From: Rothia sp. (in: high G+C Gram-positive bacteria)
GTDB taxonomy: Bacteria; Actinomycetota; Actinomycetes; Actinomycetales; Micrococcaceae
Direction: 5' to 3'
DNA length: 64,000 bases
NCBI RefSeq assembly: GCF_030540545.1
Contig: NZ_JAUNVZ010000001.1
Span: forward strand, 226,130 to 290,129
Positions 26,687 to 38,101 of the stretch are shown here, piece after piece (the stretch's first letter is position 1; the number at the start of each line of letters is the position of its first letter). The notes below the pieces were generated by a model. It was not told the DNA's origin. It did not search any database and saw only the letters and a list, made by a program, of their open reading frames with translations. A program made the translations under genes and the position numbers.

Positions 26687-27639
26687 TCCTAACCCTGACC
26701 GCGAATCCCAGCATGGACCGCACCATTGAGCTGAGTGCACCCCTGGCGCACGGCGCCGTTCAGCGAGCCGCCGCTGCTGTTCAGGACCCGGGTGGCAAGG
26801 GCGTGAATATTTCCCGAGCCCTGCACGCCGCCAGTGTGCCCACCGAGGCCATTGTGCCCGGCGATGCTCACGACCCGGTGCTGACCGTACTCACCGAGCA
26901 GCATGTGGCGTATTCCAATCTGCCCACCGGCGAGCCCATCCGCTCCAATATCACCGTAGTTGACCCGGACGGTACCACCACCAAGCTCAACGCACCCGGT
27001 ACCCGTTTCGATCAGCCCCTGCGCGAGGCGCTGGATGCCCTGGTGATTGAGCGTGCCCTGGCAACTAATGCCCACTGGGTGATTCTTGCCGGTTCCCTGC
27101 CCGCGGGTCTGCCCAGCAGCTACTATGCTGAGCTGATTGCTGCTCTGCGCGCGGCTGGCTTTGAGGGCAAGATTGCTCTGGACACCTCCGAGCAGACCCT
27201 GATTGACTCCCTGGCTCAGGAGGCTAAGCCCAGCCTGATTAAGCCCAACTCCGAGGAGTTGGCTCAGCTGACCGGCGCCTCCTCCTGGGAGGAGCTGGAG
27301 TCCAGTGCAGAGCTGACCGCTCGCACCGCGGCGTCTCTGCTCGGTGGCGGCATTGAATATGTGCTGGCAACCCTGGGCGGTGGCGGCGCGGTACTGGTGA
27401 CCGAATCCGGCGCATGGCACGCAATTCACGAACCCATTAAGGTGCGTAGCACCGTGGGTGCGGGCGATAGCTCCCTCGCCGGTTTTGTGATTGCCTCCGA
27501 GGCGGGTGCATCCCCCGAGGATGCTCTGCTGAGCGCGGTTGCCTATGGTTCTGCAGCGGCTTCTCTGCCCGGCACTCGTATGCCTGTCCCGGCTGAAATC
27601 AGCATTGATAAGGTAACTCGTCGCGAGCTGGCTCTCTAA
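26683..27639 (+). CDS. fruK: 1-phosphofructokinase
   Basis: A 318-aa PfkB-family kinase that phosphorylates the fructose 1-phosphate produced by FruA to fructose 1,6-bisphosphate with ATP. Visible are the N-terminal LTLTANPSMDRTIEL, GGKGVNISRAL substrate loop, IKPNSEEL and the C-terminal anion-hole motif VGAGDSSLAGF; in most relatives the last reads GAGD with catalytic Asp, which is present. The GTG start overlaps the fruR stop (GTGA). fruA follows after 131 nt. Confidence 0.93.
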   Translation: MILTLTANPSMDRTIELSAPLAHGAVQRAAAAVQDPGGKGVNISRALHAASVPTEAIVPGDAHDPVLTVLTEQHVAYSNLPTGEPIRSNITVVDPDGTTTKLNAPGTRFDQPLREALDALVIERALATNAHWVILAGSLPAGLPSSYYAELIAALRAAGFEGKIALDTSEQTLIDSLAQEAKPSLIKPNSEELAQLTGASSWEELESSAELTARTAASLLGGGIEYVLATLGGGGAVLVTESGAWHAIHEPIKVRSTVGAGDSSLAGFVIASEAGASPEDALLSAVAYGSAAASLPGTRMPVPAEISIDKVTRRELAL

Positions 27640-27770
27640 GTTTTTCCCTCATATTCGGGGGTCTATAGATTTTGGGGTATCGGTATTGCCGGTATTCCGC
27701 ACACACATCCTGCTTATATAGCTTGTTAGATATATAGCTGAAACCACTCACTAAACCCGAGGAGGGTAGC

Positions 27771-29786
27771 ATGTCTGATCTGATCACCACGGATCTCGTC
27801 CTGATGGACGAAAACCTGGGCGACTCTCGATTCGACGTAATCCAGGCACTGGCACAGGCGGTTGTCGGCGCGCAGCGCGCAACCGACTTCGAGCAGCTCT
27901 ACGCGGATGCCAAGGCACGCGAATCCAAGACCGACACCGGCATTCCCGGCGGTATCGCCATCCCTCACTGCCGCTCCGCAGCAGTGACCGAACCGACCCT
28001 TGCCATGGCACGCCCCAACCCCGCCGTAGACTTCGGCGCAAAGGACGGCCCGGCAGACTTGATCTTCTTCATCGCAGCACCCGATGGCGCAGACCAGGCA
28101 CACCTGAAGCTGCTCTCCACCCTGGCACGCTCCCTGATGAAGAAGAGCTTCACCGCATCCCTGCGCGAGGCAACCAGCCGCGAAGAAATCGTGGAACTGG
28201 TCAACCAGGCACTCGGTCTTGCCCCCAAGGCTGAAGAAGCAGCACCGGCAGCAGCCCCCGCCGAAAAGGCAGAGGAAGCTCCCGCAGTAGATCTGGGCAA
28301 GAGCGAAGAAGCAGCTCCTCAGAAGAAGCTGGTCGCCGTGACCGCATGCCCCACCGGCATTGCGCACACCTATATGGCAGCTGACGCCCTCAAGTACGCT
28401 GCTGAAGAGCTGGGCTACGACCTGAAGGTTGAAACCCAGGGCTCCTCCGGCAATGAGACCCTGACCCAGGCTGATATTGACGAAGCCGATGCAGTGGTCT
28501 TCGCCGTGTCCGTGAATGTGCGTGATCGCGGCCGTTTCGCGGGCAAGCCCTACGTGGAATCCCAGGTTAAGCGCGGTATTGACGAGCCCGAGGCAATGCT
28601 CAACGAAGCACTGGCAGAGGCCGCTAACCCCAATGGCGCGCGTGTTGCAGCGGTAACCGCGGGTGCCTCCGAAGAGGCCTCGGGCGCGTCCGGCCTGAGC
28701 TGGAGCTCCATCTACAAGGCACTGATGACCGGTGTCTCCTACATGATTCCCTTCGTGGCTGCCGGCGGTATTCTGGTGGCTCTGGGCTTCATCTTCGAGT
28801 CCATTACCGTGGCAAACCTGGGTGATGTGAACACCAAGGACATTCTTGCCAATAATGACTTCTTCGGCCAGATGAACGTGCACTGGACCCTGTACCTGGG
28901 TGCAGTACTGCAGACCATCGGTGGTATGGGTCTGAACCTGATGGTTCCGGCTCTGGCAGCCTACATTGCGTACGGTCTTGCCGGTCGCCCCGGTATTGCA
29001 CCGGGCTTTATTGCCGGTACTGTGGCAACCACCGTTGGCGGCGGCTTCCTGGGCGGTATCGTGGGCGGTCTGCTCGCCGGTGTCTTCGCCTACGGTCTGG
29101 GTCAGCTCAAGCTGCCCCGCTGGCTCGGCTCCATGATGCCCGTGGTCATTACCCCTCTGCTGACTTCCCTCTTCGCCGGCGGCATTATGTACATTCTGCT
29201 GGCTGGCCCGCTCAAGGCTGCAACTGACGGTCTGCAGTCCTGGCTGACCGGTATGTCCGGTACTTCCGCTGTGGTTCTGGGTCTGATCCTGGGCGCTATG
29301 ATGGCATCCGATCTGGGCGGTCCCATTAACAAGGCAGCGTACCTCTTTGCAGCAACCGGCCTGTCTGCAGGCGGAGATGTGAATAAGGAAATCATGGCGG
29401 CTGTGATTATCTCCGGTATGGTTCCCCCGCTGGCAATGGCTCTGGCAACCGCCCTGCGCCCCAAGGCGTTCAGCGAGGCTGAGCGTGAAAACGGCAAGGC
29501 AGCATGGCTGCTGGGTGCATCCTTCATCTCTGAGGGTGCGATTCCCTTTGCTTCTGCTGACCCGCTGCGCGTAATCCCCGCCTCCATCGTGGGTGGCGCT
29601 GTTGCAGGCGCTATCTCTATGGGTGCACATGTTGCTTCCCCGGCACCTCACGGCGGTATTTGGATCATTGGTTTGACCTCCAACCCCCTGATGTTCCTGG
29701 CGGCTGTTGTAGCCGGCACCGTGGTCAGTGCCCTGCTGTACCTGCTGCTGAAGGCTATCGGTTCCAAGGCTAAGCAGGACGCCTAG
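27771..29786 (+). CDS. fruA: PTS fructose transporter subunit IIABC
   Basis: A 671-aa fused fructose permease. Residues 1-150 are IIA with phosphohistidine H66 in GIAIPHCRS. An Ala/Glu-rich linker leads to IIB (about 183-285) with phosphocysteine C193 in VTACPTGIAHTYMAA. Residues 310-671 are IIC with about nine membrane helices and the conserved GGPINKAAY segment. It imports fructose and delivers it as fructose 1-phosphate, using phosphate relayed from ptsI and ptsH nearby. GAGGAGGG stands before the ATG. Confidence 0.96.
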   Translation: MSDLITTDLVLMDENLGDSRFDVIQALAQAVVGAQRATDFEQLYADAKARESKTDTGIPGGIAIPHCRSAAVTEPTLAMARPNPAVDFGAKDGPADLIFFIAAPDGADQAHLKLLSTLARSLMKKSFTASLREATSREEIVELVNQALGLAPKAEEAAPAAAPAEKAEEAPAVDLGKSEEAAPQKKLVAVTACPTGIAHTYMAADALKYAAEELGYDLKVETQGSSGNETLTQADIDEADAVVFAVSVNVRDRGRFAGKPYVESQVKRGIDEPEAMLNEALAEAANPNGARVAAVTAGASEEASGASGLSWSSIYKALMTGVSYMIPFVAAGGILVALGFIFESITVANLGDVNTKDILANNDFFGQMNVHWTLYLGAVLQTIGGMGLNLMVPALAAYIAYGLAGRPGIAPGFIAGTVATTVGGGFLGGIVGGLLAGVFAYGLGQLKLPRWLGSMMPVVITPLLTSLFAGGIMYILLAGPLKAATDGLQSWLTGMSGTSAVVLGLILGAMMASDLGGPINKAAYLFAATGLSAGGDVNKEIMAAVIISGMVPPLAMALATALRPKAFSEAERENGKAAWLLGASFISEGAIPFASADPLRVIPASIVGGAVAGAISMGAHVASPAPHGGIWIIGLTSNPLMFLAAVVAGTVVSALLYLLLKAIGSKAKQDA

Positions 29787-29825
29787 TATTTAGGCTTGTC
29801 CACTGACTAAAAATATGTGTTCAGA

Positions 29826-29863
29826 CTACCCCCAGCGCACCATTCCCGGTACACTGGGGGTAG
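29826..29863 (+). other. Hairpin between fruA and ptsI
   Basis: CTACCCCCAG and CTGGGGGTAG form a perfect 10-bp stem with an 18-nt loop. It may end the fruA message or lie in the ptsI leader; there is no T-run, so termination is uncertain. Confidence 0.45.
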
Positions 29864-29892
29864 CCACATAGACTACGTAAGGAAATATTTCC

Positions 29893-31587
29893 ATGACTAC
29901 CTACAATGGTGTCGGCGTCTACGCCGGCCGCGTGATTGGTCCCGTTCTGCAGATGCCCGAGCCCATTAAGGAGCCCGCTGCATCCCTGCGTCTGAACGGC
30001 GAAAGCGTTGAAGAAGCTTCGCAGCGTATTAAGGACGCATCCCAGCGCGTGAAGGAAGACCTGCTCGCCCGCGCAGAGAACGCATCCCGCGACGGCAAGG
30101 CAGTGCTCAAGTCCACCTCCCAGATGGCAACCGACCGCGCCCTGCTCAAGAGCGCAATCAAGCTGGTTGAGACCCAGGAGCTGGCACCCGAGCGCGCAAT
30201 CTGGGAAGCAGCAACCGCATTCGCTGACCAGATGAAGGCACTGGGCGGTTACATGGCTGAGCGCGTGACCGATATTCACGATGTGCGCGCCCGCATTGTG
30301 GCTGATCTGACCGGCCAGCAGGCACCCGGCATCCCCTTCTCCGAGGAGCCCTTCATCCTGGCTGCTATTGACCTGGCACCGGCTGATACCGCAACCCTGG
30401 ACCCCGAGAAGGTTATCGCACTGATTACCTCCGACGGTGGCCCCCAGGCACACACCGCTATTCTGGCTCGCGGTCTGGGTCTGCCCGCAATCGTGGCAGC
30501 TAAGGGCGTGACCGAGATTGAAAACGGCACCGTGGTGTACCTGGACTGCAATGACGGCCTGGTCAACACCGAGCCCACCGAGGCTGAGCGTGAAGCAGCT
30601 GTTAAGTACGCAAACCGCAAGCCCGTTGCTGAATTCGACGGTCAGGGCGTGCTGGCTGACGGCACCCGCGTTGAGATTTACGCAAACGTTGGTGACGGCA
30701 AGTCCGCTGAAAAGGCAGCTAGCCTGAACGCTGAGGGTGTTGGTCTGCTGCGCACCGAGTTCGGCTTCCTGGGCTACGATACCGAGCCCAGCGCAGAGAC
30801 TCAGGCAGCAACCTACAAGTCCGTCTTCGACGCATTCCCCGGCAAGCACATTGTGGTCCGTACCCTGGATGCAGGCGCCGATAAGCCGCTGCCCTTCCTG
30901 AACGTGAAGGAAGAGGAGAACCCCGCACTGGGTGTTCGCGGTTTCCGTACCGACTGGACCGTTCCCGGCGTGCTGGAGCGTCAGCTGGAAGCTATTAAGC
31001 TGGCTTCCGAGGGCTCCGAGGCTGATATTTGGGTGATGGCTCCCATGGTCTCCACCGCATCCGAGGCACGCACCTTCGCGAATATGCTCAAGAAGGTCGG
31101 CCTGCCCACTCACGGTGTGATGGTTGAGACCCCCGCAGCAGCTGTGAACGCAGAGGCTATTCTGGGCGAGGTTGACTTCGTTTCCATCGGTACCAACGAC
31201 CTGACCCAGTACACCATGGCAGCTGACCGCCTGCTGGGCGATCTGGCACACCTGAACAACCCCTGGCAGCCCGCTGTTCTGAAGATGATCAAGCTGACCG
31301 TCGAGGGTGCACAGCGTGCCTCCGTGACCGCCGGTAAGAAGAAGTACGTGAGCGTGTGTGGCGAGGCAGCAGCTGACCCGGCGCTGGCTGTGGTTCTGGT
31401 CGGCCTGGGCGTGGATACCCTGTCCATGAACGCAGGCGCTATCCCCGCCGTTGCCGCTGTGCTCAAGTCCGTGACCCGCGAGAAGGCTCAGCACATTGCT
31501 TCCAAGGTTCTGGAGCAGATTTCCTCCGCTGAGGCTAAGCAGATTGCACGCGAACAGCTGCCGGTTCTGGACGAACTGGGTCTGTAA
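29893..31587 (+). CDS. ptsI: PTS enzyme I (phosphoenolpyruvate-protein phosphotransferase)
   Basis: A 564-aa enzyme that autophosphorylates from PEP and passes phosphate to HPr. The active histidine H187 lies in GGPQAHTAILARGLGLPAIV. The C-terminal PEP-binding barrel shows LLRTEFGFLGYDTEPSAETQ, FRTLDAGADK-type VRTLDAGADKPLPF, GTNDLTQYTMAADR and catalytic VSVCGEAAADP. Length is normal for the family. The gene lies just after fruA and shortly before ptsH, so the whole general and fructose-specific PTS is clustered. Confidence 0.96.
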   Translation: MTTYNGVGVYAGRVIGPVLQMPEPIKEPAASLRLNGESVEEASQRIKDASQRVKEDLLARAENASRDGKAVLKSTSQMATDRALLKSAIKLVETQELAPERAIWEAATAFADQMKALGGYMAERVTDIHDVRARIVADLTGQQAPGIPFSEEPFILAAIDLAPADTATLDPEKVIALITSDGGPQAHTAILARGLGLPAIVAAKGVTEIENGTVVYLDCNDGLVNTEPTEAEREAAVKYANRKPVAEFDGQGVLADGTRVEIYANVGDGKSAEKAASLNAEGVGLLRTEFGFLGYDTEPSAETQAATYKSVFDAFPGKHIVVRTLDAGADKPLPFLNVKEEENPALGVRGFRTDWTVPGVLERQLEAIKLASEGSEADIWVMAPMVSTASEARTFANMLKKVGLPTHGVMVETPAAAVNAEAILGEVDFVSIGTNDLTQYTMAADRLLGDLAHLNNPWQPAVLKMIKLTVEGAQRASVTAGKKKYVSVCGEAAADPALAVVLVGLGVDTLSMNAGAIPAVAAVLKSVTREKAQHIASKVLEQISSAEAKQIAREQLPVLDELGL

Positions 31588-31617
31588 AAGATTCTGTAGT
31601 TCATAGGCGAATGGCTA

Positions 31618-31742
31618 AACCCGGAAAAGATTACGCTCCTTTAGATACTGTGGGCGGGCTGTGAATTGAGCTTTTTTAGTCAAGAAGCTACGCATAGCCT
31701 GGCCTAAAAAGGTACAATAAGAGACGTGAACTTTTCCGGGTT
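31618..31742 (+). other. Long-range 12-bp inverted repeat in the ptsH leader
   Basis: AACCCGGAAAAG (31618-31629) is exactly inverted at 31731-31742, about 100 bp apart. The interval also holds a -10-like TACAAT (about 31713). It could form a long-range mRNA stem or be a paired operator; no function is known. Confidence 0.35.
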
Positions 31743-31811
31743 TTCCGGTCACCAGAAGAAATAAATTGGGGTCTAAATAACCTTTAGCCCCGGTTACTAA
31801 AGGAGTAAAAC

Positions 31812-32090
31812 ATGGCAGAGCGCGAAGCCACCATTGCAAGCCGAGTTGGCCTGCACGCACGTCCGGCAGCTATCTTCGCTGAGGCAGCAGGCGACCTCCC
31901 CGTTGAGGTCACCATTGCAGCTAAGGGCGAGCCCGCTGACGAGGCTATGGACGCAGCTTCCATCCTGTCCCTGATGTCCCTGGGTGCAAAGCACGGTGAC
32001 GTTGTTGTGCTGCGCGCAGAGGGCGAAGGTGCAGAGGAAGCACTGGAGACCCTGGTCAAGATTCTCGAGACCGACCACGACGCTGAGTAA
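31812..32090 (+). CDS. ptsH: PTS phosphocarrier protein HPr
   Basis: A 92-aa HPr with phosphorylation site H15 in RVGLHARPAAIF. S50 in ASILSLMSLG aligns with the regulatory Ser46 of Firmicute HPr, although HPr kinase is usually missing in actinobacteria. It carries phosphate from enzyme I to IIA of FruA. A good AAAGGAG precedes the ATG. It is followed by a strong terminator. Confidence 0.96.
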   Translation: MAEREATIASRVGLHARPAAIFAEAAGDLPVEVTIAAKGEPADEAMDAASILSLMSLGAKHGDVVVLRAEGEGAEEALETLVKILETDHDAE

Positions 32091-32102
32091 TTCCAGCTTC
32101 TG

Positions 32103-32146
32103 AAATATCCCGCCCCGCCGCTTTCGGTGAGGGCGGGATATTTTTA
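32103..32146 (+). terminator. Hairpin terminator after ptsH
   Basis: 13-nt perfect arms (32103-32115 and 32131-32143), ending in a T5 run. Confidence 0.85.
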
Positions 32147-32270
32147 TACTCAAAGAGACACTCACACGCACTATCACCGGGCGGTGTATCTCATAGTCTC
32201 TCAACCTATGAGAGAGATATAGCGACCGGTACAATCAGTGATAAGAAGTACATCAACGGGTCAGGACAGC

Positions 32271-34199
32271 ATGAGCGATCACACAGACACCCCGGACAAC
32301 CCGATCCACGGTATGCGCGCCCTCTCCGCCGAGCAGATTCAGCGAGCAAAAGAAACGCAGGCTAGCGCTACCGGCGAGGCAGCCCGTGCACTCGCTCAAG
32401 CCTATGGGGAAACCGACGCCTATCGTGCCGAGCAGCAGCGCGCAGAACAGCAGCGCACCCAGGCGCAGATCAGTCAAGCGCTGGCTGGCGAACAGCAGGA
32501 GCTTGCCCAACAAAACCCGATTAAAGCCGCCGCCGAAAAGGCAGCAACCGCAGCTATTCCCATTGTGCCCGCGCCCCCGCGCTTTGGCGGTACAGAAATA
32601 ACCTCTGTGCCCTCCACCGCGCCCGTGTCGGTGGCAACCACCACCCTACCCGTGGTGGGTCGAGGAGCCGGCGGCCGCTGGGGTGTGCGCTCCCTCAAAT
32701 CCTTTGTGCAGGTGGCTCCTGCGGCGCCTCCTGCGGCTCCTCGCGGTCGGGCGCGCATTCAGCAGCCTCAGTTTGCCCTCAATAAGTTTTCCGAGGAGAA
32801 GCGCCGTGCCGAGGCGCGCCGTAAAGAGGCTCTGCGCCGCGAGAAAGAGTACGCTCGCGACACCCTGAACTTTACCCTGCGCCTTGCCGAGGCGATGTTT
32901 CACTATGGCGCCGATGCGGTGGATGTTGACTCGGCGATTATTGCCGTATGCTCCGCCTACGGTCTGGATTCGGTAGATGTGGATATTACCAACCAGTCGG
33001 TGACCATTAACTACACCTCCGACCCGGATATCTACATGGAATCGCGCATTATTAAGCGCAATACCTCCTCCGAGGAGCGTTTTACTCATACCCTGGTGCG
33101 CGTGGTGCGATCCTCCACCGAGAACTCCGAGGCTCTGGCGGCAACTTACCGCCTGATTCACGATATTACTCAGGGCGGTATTAACCTCGATATTGCCGAC
33201 CTGAAGCTGAGCGAAATCACTAATGGTCGTAAGCTCTACGCTCCGGCAATTGTCTGGCTTGCCAATATTATATGTGCGGGTACTCTTACCGCGGCGCTGG
33301 GTGCAAGCTGGGCGACCAGTGTTGCCGCTGCCATTATTTTTATCCCGGTGTACCTGATTATGTCCCGCCTGGCATCTATTGGTATGGCGAGTTTCTTCCG
33401 CATGGCGGTGGGCGCGGGTATTACCACCCTGTTGGCGATTATGCTCGGCGGGGACGGATCTTTCCTACACCGCCCGGGTGTGAGTATTTCTGCGCCACTA
33501 GTGGTGGCGGCGGGTTTGATTATGTTCCTACCCACCCCGCGCTTGGTGGCGGCGGTGCAGGACGCCATTAATGGTTTCCCTGTCACAGCGGCGGGTCGTT
33601 TTGTGTCCACCGGTATGAGTTTTGTGGGTCTGGTGGTGGGTATTGCCACCGCGGTGAGTATTTTGGCTCTTTTTGGCTGGCCCATGCTGGATATTGCGCA
33701 GACTCGTTTTGAGCCGGCGCCGCCCTGGATTTGGGCTACTTTTATGATTATTGCCACCGTCGCTTGGGCTGTGGCTATTCAGACCTCGTGGCAGAAGTGC
33801 CTGCTGGTGGCTGCGATTACCGCCTGCGGGCTGGGTACCTACTATGGGGTGCAGATCCTCTCGGGTGAGGGTACGGGTCGTGCGGCGACGGCTGCGGCTG
33901 CTTTTGTGATTGGTGCTCTGAGCACCTACACGGCCTATAGGTTGCATGCACCGCAGGCTATTTTCTCGATCCCCGCGCTGACCTTCCTGCTGCCGGGTCT
34001 ATCTTTCTTCCGCGGTATGTACCTGCTGACGGTGGATACGGATGTGGTGGTCGGCGTACAGAATGCTGTTACCGCTGTTTCCTTGGTGCTGGCAATGGCA
34101 GCGGGCGTGGCTTTGGGTAACTACGTTATGCAATATGTTATGCAGCATGTGAGCGTATGGCGCGTGGATCGTCGTCAGGAAATGCGCGCTAAATCCTAA
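32271..34199 (+). CDS. Threonine/serine exporter family protein (ThrE-like)
   Basis: The start at ATG 32271 gives 642 aa; an in-frame GTG at 32238 is less likely. The N-terminal 200 residues are Ala/Gln-rich, hydrophilic and probably disordered. Then comes the ThrE first domain (FTLRLAEAMFHYGADAVDVDSAI...YGLDSVDVDIT...LIHDITQGGINLDIA) followed by about ten helices forming the ThrE and ThrE_2 regions (PTPRLVAAVQDAINGFPVTAAGR). Corynebacterium ThrE exports threonine and serine; this longer relative is assumed to export small amino acids or peptides. It is followed by a bidirectional terminator. Confidence 0.85.
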   Translation: MSDHTDTPDNPIHGMRALSAEQIQRAKETQASATGEAARALAQAYGETDAYRAEQQRAEQQRTQAQISQALAGEQQELAQQNPIKAAAEKAATAAIPIVPAPPRFGGTEITSVPSTAPVSVATTTLPVVGRGAGGRWGVRSLKSFVQVAPAAPPAAPRGRARIQQPQFALNKFSEEKRRAEARRKEALRREKEYARDTLNFTLRLAEAMFHYGADAVDVDSAIIAVCSAYGLDSVDVDITNQSVTINYTSDPDIYMESRIIKRNTSSEERFTHTLVRVVRSSTENSEALAATYRLIHDITQGGINLDIADLKLSEITNGRKLYAPAIVWLANIICAGTLTAALGASWATSVAAAIIFIPVYLIMSRLASIGMASFFRMAVGAGITTLLAIMLGGDGSFLHRPGVSISAPLVVAAGLIMFLPTPRLVAAVQDAINGFPVTAAGRFVSTGMSFVGLVVGIATAVSILALFGWPMLDIAQTRFEPAPPWIWATFMIIATVAWAVAIQTSWQKCLLVAAITACGLGTYYGVQILSGEGTGRAATAAAAFVIGALSTYTAYRLHAPQAIFSIPALTFLLPGLSFFRGMYLLTVDTDVVVGVQNAVTAVSLVLAMAAGVALGNYVMQYVMQHVSVWRVDRRQEMRAKS

Positions 34200-34219
34200 T
34201 ATATCCATTTATGCATATA

Positions 34220-34256
34220 ACTAGAGGGCTATGGAATCTGTCCATAGCCCTCTAGT
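34220..34256. terminator. Bidirectional hairpin terminator
   Basis: Perfect 16-nt arms (34220-34235 and 34241-34256) around a 5-nt loop, between the convergent thrE-like and ung genes. Confidence 0.8.
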
Positions 34257-34277
34257 CTATTCACCGCGTGAACACGC

Positions 34278-34952
34278 CTAGCGAACCTGCCAATTAACCG
34301 GCTGCGCACCCTGTTCAACCAGCAGCTCATTCACCCTAGAAAAAGGACGCGACCCAAAGAAACCGCGACGCGCCGATAGAGGAGAAGGATGCGCCGACTC
34401 CACACACGGATAGGGAGCGAGCATAGGCGCCAGCTTACGCGCATCATTACCCCACAGCAGAGCCACCAGGGGAGTGCCCCGAGCAACCAGAGCTTCAATA
34501 GCGCACTGGGTAATAGCCTCCCAGCCCTTGGCACGATGAGAGCCCGCATCGCCCTCACGCACACTGAGCACACGGTTGAGCAGCATGACACCCTCATCAG
34601 CCCAGGAACTCAAATCCCCGTGCTCGGCAGGCTCATATCCCAAATCCTCCTGCAGCTCGGTGTAAATATTCTTCAGCGAACGGGGAATAGGGCGAACATC
34701 GCGATGCACCGAAAAAGACAGACCCATAGCGTGCCCGGCGGTGGGGTAGGGGTCCTGCCCGACAATAAGCACCTTGACCGAACTCATAGGTCGGGTAAAC
34801 GCATTAAAAATCTCAACCCCGGGCGGGAAAGTACGCACACCGGCGGCGTGCTCGGCACGCAAAAAATCACCCATAGCGCGAATCTGCGGTTCCACAGGGG
34901 CTAAAGCACGGGCCCAATCGGCGGCCATAATATTCTCTAAAGCTTGCTGCAT
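34278..34952 (-). CDS. ung: Uracil-DNA glycosylase
   Basis: A 224-aa family 1 glycosylase that removes uracil from DNA. The water-activating motif [22 protein letters not shown] contains the catalytic Asp, and the C-terminal [27 protein letters not shown] carries the minor-groove His loop [24 protein letters not shown] is the intervening conserved segment, with 'NRVLSV' where many have 'NTVLTV'. It is a single-gene unit. Confidence 0.96.
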   Translation of the reverse strand: MQQALENIMAADWARALAPVEPQIRAMGDFLRAEHAAGVRTFPPGVEIFNAFTRPMSSVKVLIVGQDPYPTAGHAMGLSFSVHRDVRPIPRSLKNIYTELQEDLGYEPAEHGDLSSWADEGVMLLNRVLSVREGDAGSHRAKGWEAITQCAIEALVARGTPLVALLWGNDARKLAPMLAPYPCVESAHPSPLSARRGFFGSRPFSRVNELLVEQGAQPVNWQVR

Positions 34953-35094
34953 AGTGCCACTATAGCGTGTTGTGTCCGGTGCCTGCGGGCAGAAAAATAA
35001 TCTATACCGGTGCTAGCACCGATCTACCACTTTTCTACCACTGATATATATTGAATCTATACCCATATACGCCAAGAGAACCGCAAGGACATTC

Positions 35095-35412
35095 ATGCCC
35101 GCCCAAGCCCCCACTCACGATAGCGCGCTAGAAGAGCAGCATATAGCTAAACACTCTGACCCAATCCCCCCACAAGAGGCAGAAGAGCCCGAAGCCCGCA
35201 ATACTATGAGCGAACTTGAGCACGCCATTATTGCCCTGGAGAAGAAAAATTGGCGCTACCAGGGACGAAAAGAACAGGCGATTCTAAATATGGGACTGAG
35301 CCCCATAGCCTACTATCAAAAGCTCAACTCCATGATTGATGACCCGCGCATTATTGCCCGCTACCCGGTGGAAACCGACGCCTGGCGTGCACGCCGCGAG
35401 AGCAATATGTAG
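35095..35412 (+). CDS. DUF3263 domain protein
   Basis: A 105-aa protein whose C-terminal 65 residues (EHAIIALEKKNWRYQGRKEQAI, then YYQKLNSMIDDP and a RYPVETDAWRARRE ending) match the actinobacterial DUF3263 family, which resembles a small helix-turn-helix protein. The acidic N-terminal 40 residues are probably disordered. In many actinobacteria this gene sits just upstream of a LytR_C protein gene, as it does here. Function is unknown. Confidence 0.85.
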   Translation: MPAQAPTHDSALEEQHIAKHSDPIPPQEAEEPEARNTMSELEHAIIALEKKNWRYQGRKEQAILNMGLSPIAYYQKLNSMIDDPRIIARYPVETDAWRARRESNM

Positions 35413-35591
35413 AGATAACCGCTCACGTCACAAAGAGTGAGATAGACGCCCGAAACATAGGACGGGCGCCTAAAACAGGGTAATCTAGACACAGACACTA
35501 CTGAATACCAGCATTGCGCCCCGCCCAGAGTATACGCCCCAGCAGACACTTAGAGCAGGCGCGCAGCGAGCACCACTAGGACAAGCCGAGT

Positions 35592-36170
35592 ATGAGCGCA
35601 TTCCCGCCGGATGAATTCGACAAGATCGACGAAAATACCGCCCGCCGCGGTACCTACCGCGGCACCCTCATCGACCCCTCCAAGAACCCGCGCGGTGCAC
35701 TTCCTGTCATCATTGCCGGTGCGCTCGCCCTGGTGCTGGGTGTTGTCATGTATCTGATGGCTCCTAAGCTTTACAGCCCCGGCACCTCCAGCTCCAAGCC
35801 CGTAGCGAGCTCCTCGGCATCGGCTGCTCCGCGTTCTAGCGCAGCTGCCTCCAGCGCCGCGGCAACCCCCAGCCCCACCGTGGATTCCTCGATTACCCTG
35901 AGCGTGTACAACTCGGGCGCTGCCGCAGGTAGCGCAACCAATGCCGCTACCCGTCTGCGCAACGCAGGGTACACCGTGGCGGCAACGGCAAACTGGACCG
36001 GCACCGCACCGGCCAATAGCATTGTGTACTACGGCTCCGGCTATGAGCAGCAGGCACAGCTGGTGGCATCGCAGCTGAACATTAGCAGCGTGCGTGAAAT
36101 TAGCGCCGCTAACGGCCTGGGCTCCAATGACGTTATGGTGGTTCTTGCCAACGATTACGTCGCAGCATAA
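35592..36170 (+). CDS. Membrane-anchored LytR C-terminal domain protein
   Basis: A 192-aa protein with a cytoplasmic N-terminus, one transmembrane helix (LPVIIAGALALVLGVVMYLMA, about residues 37-57), an Ser/Ala-rich linker and an extracellular LytR_C domain (SITLSVYNSGAAAGSATNAATRL...ANSIVYYGSGYEQQAQLVAS...NDVMVVLANDY). Such stand-alone LytR_C proteins follow DUF3263 genes in many actinobacteria and are thought to act at the cell wall. It has no catalytic LCP domain. Confidence 0.85.
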   Translation: MSAFPPDEFDKIDENTARRGTYRGTLIDPSKNPRGALPVIIAGALALVLGVVMYLMAPKLYSPGTSSSKPVASSSASAAPRSSAAASSAAATPSPTVDSSITLSVYNSGAAAGSATNAATRLRNAGYTVAATANWTGTAPANSIVYYGSGYEQQAQLVASQLNISSVREISAANGLGSNDVMVVLANDYVAA

Positions 36171-36178
36171 GCTCATAC

Positions 36179-36223
36179 CTTAGCGCCCGCACGGTCGACC
36201 TAAACGACCCGGCGGGCGCTAAG
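36179..36223 (+). terminator. Hairpin after the LytR_C gene
   Basis: CTTAGCGCCCGC and GCGGGCGCTAAG form a 12-bp perfect stem with a 21-nt loop. There is no T-run, so terminator strength is uncertain. Confidence 0.55.
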
Positions 36224-36268
36224 TGCGCTCATGGCGATTAAGAGCCTGAAGGGGTCCAAAAATCTTGC

Positions 36269-37984
<1,716 letters not shown>

Positions 37985-37996
37985 TCATCGCTGAGT

Positions 37997-38030
37997 GAAC
38001 CCCTGTGTGTATCTGTACACACAGGGGTTC
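37997..38030 (+). terminator. Hairpin terminator after groEL
   Basis: Perfect 15-nt arms (37997-38011 and 38016-38030) with a 4-nt loop; only a short T-containing tail follows. Confidence 0.75.
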
Positions 38031-38101
38031 CTGCGTTTAATACCCTTATCAGTCTGCCCTCTCTGCCCGGGGTGCGCGGGCGGGGGTAGAATAGTGTACC
38101 T

